From NCBI RefSeq assembly GCF_030656115.1, contig NZ_JAUSOO010000158.1, positions 1-46,128 on the forward strand: 46,128 bases of DNA. Direction: 5' to 3'. The translations under genes and the position numbers were made by a program. The DNA comes from Hydrogenophaga sp. Its GTDB lineage: Bacteria; Pseudomonadota; Gammaproteobacteria; Burkholderiales; Burkholderiaceae_C. Below the pieces are notes generated by a model. The model did no database searches, was not told where the DNA came from, and was given only the letters and a program-made list of their open reading frames with translations. The first letter of the stretch is position 1, and each line of letters starts with the position of its first letter. Below, piece by piece: positions 41,896 through 46,128 of this stretch.

Positions 41896-41926
41896 AAAAA
41901 ATGCCACCGCAGACGACTGCGGTGGC
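41896..41926 (-). terminator. Internal rho-independent terminator/attenuator between rpsK and rpsD
   Basis: GCCACCGCAG-ACGA-CTGCGGTGGC is a 10-bp perfect stem (41903-41926); on the minus strand it is followed by six U (A-run 41896-41901). It lies inside the otherwise continuous ribosomal operon, so it probably reduces, rather than ends, transcription into rpsD-rpoA-rplQ. Confidence 0.8.
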
Positions 41927-41971
41927 GCTCAAAAAAGCTTTACAGTATACCGCTCTCGGCGGCAACGCGCA

Positions 41972-42376
41972 TCAGATGCGACGGCGTTTCTGTGGCCGGC
42001 AGCCGTTATGAGGTACCGGTGTCACGTCTGCAATCGAATTGATACGGATACCGAGAGCGCCCAAAGCACGCACGGACGATTCGCGACCTGGACCTGGTCC
42101 TTTGATCTCGACATCAAGGTTCTTGATACCTTGCTCAATGGCTGCACGGCCAGCGACTTCGGAGGCCACCTGTGCTGCGAAAGGCGTCGACTTGCGTGAG
42201 CCTTTGAAACCTTGACCGCCAGAAGACGCCCAAGACAAGGCATTGCCTTGGCGATCGGTGATCGTGATGATGGTGTTGTTGAACGAAGCATGCACGTGTG
42301 CAATACCGTCGGCAATGTTTTTGCGGACTTTCTTGCGGACGCGTGCTGCAGCGGTGTTGGATTGTTGCTTAGCCAT
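41972..42376 (-). CDS. rpsK: 30S ribosomal protein S11
   Basis: 134 residues with the S11 signature 'GIAHVHASFNNTIITITDRQGNALSWASSGG', followed by 'GFKGSRKSTPFAAQVASEVA' and the C-terminal 'DVTPVPHNGCRPQKRRRI'. S11 sits on the 30S platform near the mRNA exit and the Shine-Dalgarno helix. It follows rpsM by 18 nt and is followed by the internal terminator. Confidence 0.98.
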   Translation of the reverse strand: MAKQQSNTAAARVRKKVRKNIADGIAHVHASFNNTIITITDRQGNALSWASSGGQGFKGSRKSTPFAAQVASEVAGRAAIEQGIKNLDVEIKGPGPGRESSVRALGALGIRINSIADVTPVPHNGCRPQKRRRI

Positions 42377-42394
42377 GGTAATCCTTGAAACCGT

Positions 42395-42760
42395 TTATTT
42401 TTTCAGCGACTGTGCTGCCTTGCGCGGGCCCTTGCGGGTACGTGCATTGGTCTTGGTGCGCTGACCGCGAACCGGCAGACCACGGCGGTGGCGGAAACCA
42501 CGGTAGCAACCAATGTCCATCAAACGCTTGATGTTCATGGTGGTTTCACGGCGCAGGTCACCCTCGATCGTGAAAACGCCAACCTGGTCGCGAACTTTTT
42601 CGAGTTCAGCGTCGCTGAGGTCTTTGATCTTCTTGGTGTAGTCGATCCCACAGGCTTCGCAAATTTTGCGAGCGCGGGTGCGACCGATACCGAAAATTGC
42701 CGTCAAGCCGATTTCGGCGTGCTTGTGCGGCGGAATGTTGATGCCTGCAATACGAGCCAT
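42395..42760 (-). CDS. rpsM: 30S ribosomal protein S13
   Basis: 121 residues starting MARIAGINIPPHKHAEIGLT with a helix-two-turn-helix and the basic tail 'GLPVRGQRTKTNARTRKGPRKAAQSLKK'. S13 lies in the 30S head and contacts tRNA and the 50S subunit. Its leader is only 20 nt (after rpmJ), leaving no room for the long S4-binding pseudoknot found before rpsM in E. coli. Confidence 0.98.
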   Translation of the reverse strand: MARIAGINIPPHKHAEIGLTAIFGIGRTRARKICEACGIDYTKKIKDLSDAELEKVRDQVGVFTIEGDLRRETTMNIKRLMDIGCYRGFRHRRGLPVRGQRTKTNARTRKGPRKAAQSLKK

Positions 42761-42780
42761 TTTGGTCCTCTAAACTTCAA

Positions 42781-42894
42781 TCAGCCTTGACGCTGTTTGT
42801 GACGTGGGTCGGTGCAGATAACCCGCACCACACCATGCCGCTTGATGATCTTACAGTTGCGGCACATTTTTTTGACCGAAGCCGAAACTCTCAT
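42781..42894 (-). CDS. rpmJ: 50S ribosomal protein L36
   Basis: 37 residues, too short for common ORF cut-offs: MRVSASVKKMCRNCKIIKRH then GVVRVICTDPRHKQRQG. The zinc site is complete (Cys11, Cys14, Cys27, His32), so this is the zinc-binding C+ form. Encoded between infA and rpsM as usual in betaproteobacteria. Confidence 0.97.
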   Translation of the reverse strand: MRVSASVKKMCRNCKIIKRHGVVRVICTDPRHKQRQG

Positions 42895-42937
42895 AATCTT
42901 CTCCTAGATATTCCAAAAATAGTCAACAACTGACAGA

Positions 42938-43156
42938 TCACTTGGAGCGAAAAACAATTCTCGCCCTCGTAAGGTCGTACGGCGTGAGCTCCACTTTGAC
43001 CTTGTCGCCTGGCAAGATGCGTATGTAATGCATCCGCATCTTGCCGGAAATATGTGCCAAAACCATGTGCCCGTTTTCGAGCTTGACTCTGAAGGTAGCG
43101 TTGGGGAGGTTCTCCAGAACCTCTCCTTGCATCTCGATCACATCGTCCTTGGCCAT
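42938..43156 (-). CDS. infA: Translation initiation factor IF-1
   Basis: 72 residues from ATG 43156 (MAKDDVIEMQGEVLENLPNA), equal to E. coli IF-1; a GTG one codon earlier is not needed. The S1-like OB fold is recognisable by 'TFRVKLENGHMVLAHISGKMRMHYIRILPGDKV' and ends LTRARIVFRSK. IF-1 occupies the ribosomal A site during initiation. In betaproteobacteria infA sits between secY and rpmJ, unlike in E. coli; this placement supports the taxonomic call. Confidence 0.97.
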   Translation of the reverse strand: MAKDDVIEMQGEVLENLPNATFRVKLENGHMVLAHISGKMRMHYIRILPGDKVKVELTPYDLTRARIVFRSK

Positions 43157-43164
43157 CACAAAAC

Positions 43165-44484
43165 TCAGTTGCCGATAGAGGTCTTAAAGTTGGCCTTTTT
43201 CAACAGCGATTCGTACTGCTGCGACATCATGTAATTCTGAACCTGGGCCATGAAATCCATGGTAACGACCACAATGATCAGCAACGACGTACCGCCAAAA
43301 TAGAAAGGTACGTTGTACTTCAGGATCAAAAATTCAGGCAACAAGCAAACCGCTGTGATGTAGATCGCACCTGCAAAGGTCAACCGAAGCAGAATTTTGT
43401 CGATGTAACGTGCGGTCTGATCCCCCGGCCGAATACCGGGGATGAATGCACCACTTTTCTTCAGGTTGTCAGCCGTTTCACGGCTGTTAAACACCAGTGC
43501 GGTGTAGAAAAAACAGAAGAAGATGATGGCCGCAGCATACAACGCTACATAGATGGGTTGACCAGGCGACAAGGCCGAAGCAATGTCTCTCAACCAACGT
43601 GTGGAATCGCCCGTGCTGACCCAACTCACAACTGTTGTTGGCAACAAAATGATGCTGGAAGCAAAAATCGGAGGAATCACGCCCGCCATGTTCAACTTGA
43701 GCGGCAGATGCGATGACTGACCGCCATACACCTTGTTGCCCACTTGACGGCGTGCATAGTTCACCAGAATCTTGCGCTGACCGCGTTCGACAAACACGAC
43801 GAAATAGGTCACAAGAACAACCAGCGCGATGATGAAAATCGACACAAGTATGTTCATTGCACCGGTACGGACCAGTTCCAGCAGTCCGCCGACTGCGCTG
43901 GGCAAACCTGCGGCGATACCAGCAAAGATCAGGATTGAGATACCGTTGCCCAGACCGCGTTCGGTGATTTGTTCACCCAACCACATCAGGAACATCGTAC
44001 CGGCCACCAAGCTCACCACAGCCGTCAGGCGAAACCCCATACCAGGATCAATCACCAAACCAGCCTGACCTTCCAGCGCCAAGGCAATGCCCATTGACTG
44101 AAAAATAGCCAGCGCCAGGGTACCGTAACGGGTGTACGAGGTGATCTTGCGGCGACCCGCTTCGCCTTCCTTCTTCAGCTGCTCAAACGTGGGAACCACG
44201 TAAGTCATGAGCTGCATGATGATGGACGCCGAGATGTACGGCATGATCCCGAGGGCGAACACGGTGAACCGTGACAGCGCACCACCCGAGAACATATTGA
44301 ACAAACTCAGAATGCCGCCAGCCTGACCTTTGAAGAGTGCCTCCAGCTGGGCCGGGTCGATACCGGGCACGGGGATATGAGCCCCAATGCGGTAAACCAC
44401 CAGCGCCAACAACAGAAACACCAGCCGGCGACGGAGGTCGCCGAACTTGCCTGTTTTGGCTAGGGTCGTTGATCCAGTTGCCAC
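43165..44484 (-). CDS. secY: Preprotein translocase subunit SecY
   Basis: 439 residues with ten membrane helices. The start is followed by KFGDLRRRLVFLLLALVVYR; family signatures are 'GTMFLMWLGEQITERGLGNGISILIFAGI' and 'LNMAGVIPPIFASSIILLP', with the cytoplasmic loop 'FIPGIRPGDQTARYIDKIL' that contacts SecA and the ribosome. It forms the protein-conducting channel with SecE and SecG. It lies in the spc part of the operon between rplO and infA. Confidence 0.98.
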   Translation of the reverse strand: MATGSTTLAKTGKFGDLRRRLVFLLLALVVYRIGAHIPVPGIDPAQLEALFKGQAGGILSLFNMFSGGALSRFTVFALGIMPYISASIIMQLMTYVVPTFEQLKKEGEAGRRKITSYTRYGTLALAIFQSMGIALALEGQAGLVIDPGMGFRLTAVVSLVAGTMFLMWLGEQITERGLGNGISILIFAGIAAGLPSAVGGLLELVRTGAMNILVSIFIIALVVLVTYFVVFVERGQRKILVNYARRQVGNKVYGGQSSHLPLKLNMAGVIPPIFASSIILLPTTVVSWVSTGDSTRWLRDIASALSPGQPIYVALYAAAIIFFCFFYTALVFNSRETADNLKKSGAFIPGIRPGDQTARYIDKILLRLTFAGAIYITAVCLLPEFLILKYNVPFYFGGTSLLIIVVVTMDFMAQVQNYMMSQQYESLLKKANFKTSIGN

Positions 44485-44507
44485 AAGTTGCTTCCGCTAA
44501 GTTTCGG

Positions 44508-44939
44508 TCAGACCAGCGAACCGCCGGCTGCTTCAATGGCTGCTTTTGCGCCTGCCGTTGCGCCAACGCTTTTGAACGCCACCGCACGGGTAATTTCACC
44601 GGTCTTGATGACTTTGACGCGTTTGGCCAAATGGGGCACAAGGCCTGCCTGCTTCAAAACGAGCATATCGACTTCAGCGACCTCCAGAGCCTGGATGTCA
44701 GCCAGCGTCACTTCAGCGTTGAACTGGAGTTGCGCCGATTTGAAGCCACGCTTGGGCAGACGGCGTTGCAGCGGCATCTGACCGCCTTCAAAGCCCACCT
44801 TGTGGTAACCACCCGAACGCGATTTTTGGCCTTTGTGACCACGGCCAGCGGTTTTACCCAGACCCGAGCCAATGCCACGACCCACGCGACGCTTGGCGTG
44901 CTTGGAGCCTTCTGAAGGCTTGATAGTGTTGAGTTCCAT
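44508..44939 (-). CDS. rplO: 50S ribosomal protein L15
   Basis: 143 residues starting MELNTIKPSEGSKHAKRRVG and continuing with the basic Gly-rich 'RGIGSGLGKTAGRGHKGQKSRSGGYHKVGFEGGQMPLQRRLPKRGF', the L15 signature. L15 binds 23S rRNA late in 50S assembly. It is followed by secY after 23 nt. Confidence 0.98.
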   Translation of the reverse strand: MELNTIKPSEGSKHAKRRVGRGIGSGLGKTAGRGHKGQKSRSGGYHKVGFEGGQMPLQRRLPKRGFKSAQLQFNAEVTLADIQALEVAEVDMLVLKQAGLVPHLAKRVKVIKTGEITRAVAFKSVGATAGAKAAIEAAGGSLV

Positions 44940-44955
44940 GTCTTGCGACTCCGGT

Positions 44956-45138
44956 TCAGAGTACCTTGACCAGGTAGCTGATCTTGTTGATCATGCCGCG
45001 GACTGCAGGAGTGTCCTGCAGTTCACTGGTGCTGTTGAGCTTGCGCAGGCCCAAGCCGCGAACGGTGTCGCGGTGCGACTGCTTGGTGCCAATCGGGCTG
45101 CGCACCAACTGGACCTTGACGGTATTTTGTGTGGTCAT
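44956..45138 (-). CDS. rpmD: 50S ribosomal protein L30
   Basis: 60 residues from ATG 45138 (MTTQNTVKVQLVRSPIGTKQ), the normal bacterial length; the upstream in-frame ATGs overlap the rpsE end region and are not favoured. The L30 motif RDTVRGLGLRKLNSTSELQD and the end MINKISYLVKVL are intact. Encoded between rpsE and rplO. Confidence 0.97.
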   Translation of the reverse strand: MTTQNTVKVQLVRSPIGTKQSHRDTVRGLGLRKLNSTSELQDTPAVRGMINKISYLVKVL

Positions 45139-45149
45139 GATTGCTCCCA

Positions 45150-45668
45150 TCAACCCAGAATGTCTTCAACCGACTTGCCGCGCTTGGCAGCGACGCTGGC
45201 CGGCGTGGTCGAGTTCTTCAATGCGTCCAGCGTGGCGCGCACCAGGTTGTAAGGGTTGCTCGAACCGTGGCTTTTGGCCACGACATCGGTGATACCCAGC
45301 ACTTCGAACACGGCGCGCATAGGGCCGCCAGCAATGATGCCGGTACCCTTGGAAGCAGGCAGCATCATGACATTGGAGGCACCGTGCTCGCCGTGCACAC
45401 TGTGGTGCAAAGAGCCATTCTTCAGCGACACCTTGATCATGTTGCGGCGAGCCGCTTCCATGGCTTTTTGCACTGCGACCGGCACTTCACGCGCCTTGCC
45501 CTTGCCCATGCCAACGCGGCCATCGCCATCACCAACCACAGTCAGTGCGGCGAAACCGAGGATGCGACCGCCCTTGACCACTTTGGTCACGCGGTTGATC
45601 GCGATCATCTTTTCGCGCAAACCGTCGTCGTTTGCTTCGTTCTTGATGTTTGCGGTAAATTTAGCCAT
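45150..45668 (-). CDS. rpsE: 30S ribosomal protein S5
   Basis: 172 residues. The N-terminal double-stranded-RNA-binding fold has 'LREKMIAINRVTKVVKGGRILGFAALTVVGDGDGRVGMGKGKAREVP', the S5 signature, and the C-terminal domain 'GTGIIAGGPMRAVFEVLGITDVVAKSHGSSNPYNLVRAT'. S5 contributes to decoding accuracy and 30S helicase-like mRNA entry. Encoded between rplR and rpmD. Confidence 0.98.
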   Translation of the reverse strand: MAKFTANIKNEANDDGLREKMIAINRVTKVVKGGRILGFAALTVVGDGDGRVGMGKGKAREVPVAVQKAMEAARRNMIKVSLKNGSLHHSVHGEHGASNVMMLPASKGTGIIAGGPMRAVFEVLGITDVVAKSHGSSNPYNLVRATLDALKNSTTPASVAAKRGKSVEDILG

Positions 45669-45686
45669 TTTGTGTATTCCGTTTGA

Positions 45687-46052
45687 TCAGAACTGCAGAC
45701 CGGCTTCACGGGCCGCATCTGCCAGGGCTTTCACCCGGCCGTGGTAAGCAAAACCGGAACGGTCAAACGCCACTTTTTCAATGCCTACTGCCTTCGCTTT
45801 TTCAGCGATGCGCTTGCCCACCAACTGGGCGGCAGCGGTGTTGCCACCCTTGCCAGCGCCACCAATTTGGGCACGCACTTCGGCTTCGACCGTGGAGGCG
45901 GAGGCCAGCACACGGGCGCCGTCGTCGGAAATGACGTTGGCGTAGATGTGCAGGTTGGTGCGGTTCACAGTCAGGCGGACGGCGCCTTGCTGCGCAATGC
46001 GGATGCGCGTCTGACGGGCCCGGCGGAGACGTTGCTCTTTTTTCGTCAACAT
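45687..46052 (-). CDS. rplR: 50S ribosomal protein L18
   Basis: 121 residues beginning MLTKKEQRLRRARQTRIRIA, with LTVNRTNLHIYANVISDDGA and a C terminus FDRSGFAYHGRVKALADAAR. L18 binds 5S rRNA and helps to attach it to the large subunit. Located between rplF and rpsE as expected. Confidence 0.98.
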   Translation of the reverse strand: MLTKKEQRLRRARQTRIRIAQQGAVRLTVNRTNLHIYANVISDDGARVLASASTVEAEVRAQIGGAGKGGNTAAAQLVGKRIAEKAKAVGIEKVAFDRSGFAYHGRVKALADAAREAGLQF

Positions 46053-46063
46053 GATCCTGATCC

Positions 46064-46128
46064 TTATTTCTTCTTGGTTTCCTTGATCACGACCTTTTCA
46101 TCCGAATAACGGATGCCCTTGCCCTTGT
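46064..46128 (-). CDS. rplF: 50S ribosomal protein L6 (C-terminal end, cut by window edge)
   Basis: Only the last 20 or so codons are present, reading KGKGIRYSDEKVVIKETKKK then stop on the minus strand. This matches the L6 C terminus (GKGIRYADE.V..KE.KKK) and its position directly upstream of rplR is as expected. The rest of the gene lies off the right edge. Confidence 0.93.
   Translation of the reverse strand, partial: KGKGIRYSDEKVVIKETKKK

Overview
The window looks like a chromosomal segment of a GC-rich betaproteobacterium of the order Burkholderiales, most likely family Comamonadaceae (Hydrogenophaga/Acidovorax-like). This rests on the gene order of the spc/alpha ribosomal operon, an abundance of Bug/TctC, DUF1840 and PaaK-like proteins, and strong GC3 bias. 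The genus is inferred, not proven.

Layout. 1-3446: end of a LivF-type ABC ATPase, a PaaK-like adenylate-forming protein, an orphan TctC-family periplasmic binding protein and a DUF1840 gene. 3652-10700: a tight six-gene operon for aerobic 'CoA-hybrid' breakdown of an aminated or hydroxylated benzoate (2-aminobenzoate most likely, salicylate possible). It encodes a fused flavin monooxygenase/OYE reductase, a MarR regulator, a crotonase, an acyl-CoA dehydrogenase, an aryl-CoA ligase and a RidA-fold protein. 10701-19992: an accessory region with an ATPase-gene remnant, a short tandem repeat resembling an IS end, an AAA ATPase/PD-(D/E)XK protein, a small zinc-ribbon protein, and then a visibly AT-rich block. 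That block holds three consecutive dynamin-like GTPases behind a WYL-domain regulator. This is the most interesting part of the window: it resembles the LeoA/B/C (Eleos) dynamin systems tied to vesicle secretion and phage defence, here as three separate genes plus a regulator.

20330-22225: uup (ABC-F). 22455-29946: a MocR regulator diverging from a seven-gene plus-strand cluster (LysE exporter, EamA transporter, cupin, PLP aminotransferase, PhzF-like, VOC, Ser/Thr dehydratase-like), probably for amino-acid-like compounds. 30103-39222: a hybrid histidine kinase, a histidine phosphatase, a creatininase-family protein, a cyclopropane-fatty-acid-synthase-like methyltransferase, and a periplasmic thiol-redox group (DsbD-like, peroxiredoxin-like, rhodanese lipoprotein). 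39541-46128 (minus strand): initiator tRNA and rplQ-rpoA-rpsD-rpsK-rpsM-rpmJ-infA-secY-rplO-rpmD-rpsE-rplR-rplF', the housekeeping translation/secretion operon, running off the right edge.

No rRNA, CRISPR array, integrase, complete insertion sequence or replication origin was seen. Starts were adjusted by hand where ribosome-binding sites, stop/start overlaps or family alignment favoured a different codon. Product names come from motif recognition and recalled family knowledge, not from database searches.
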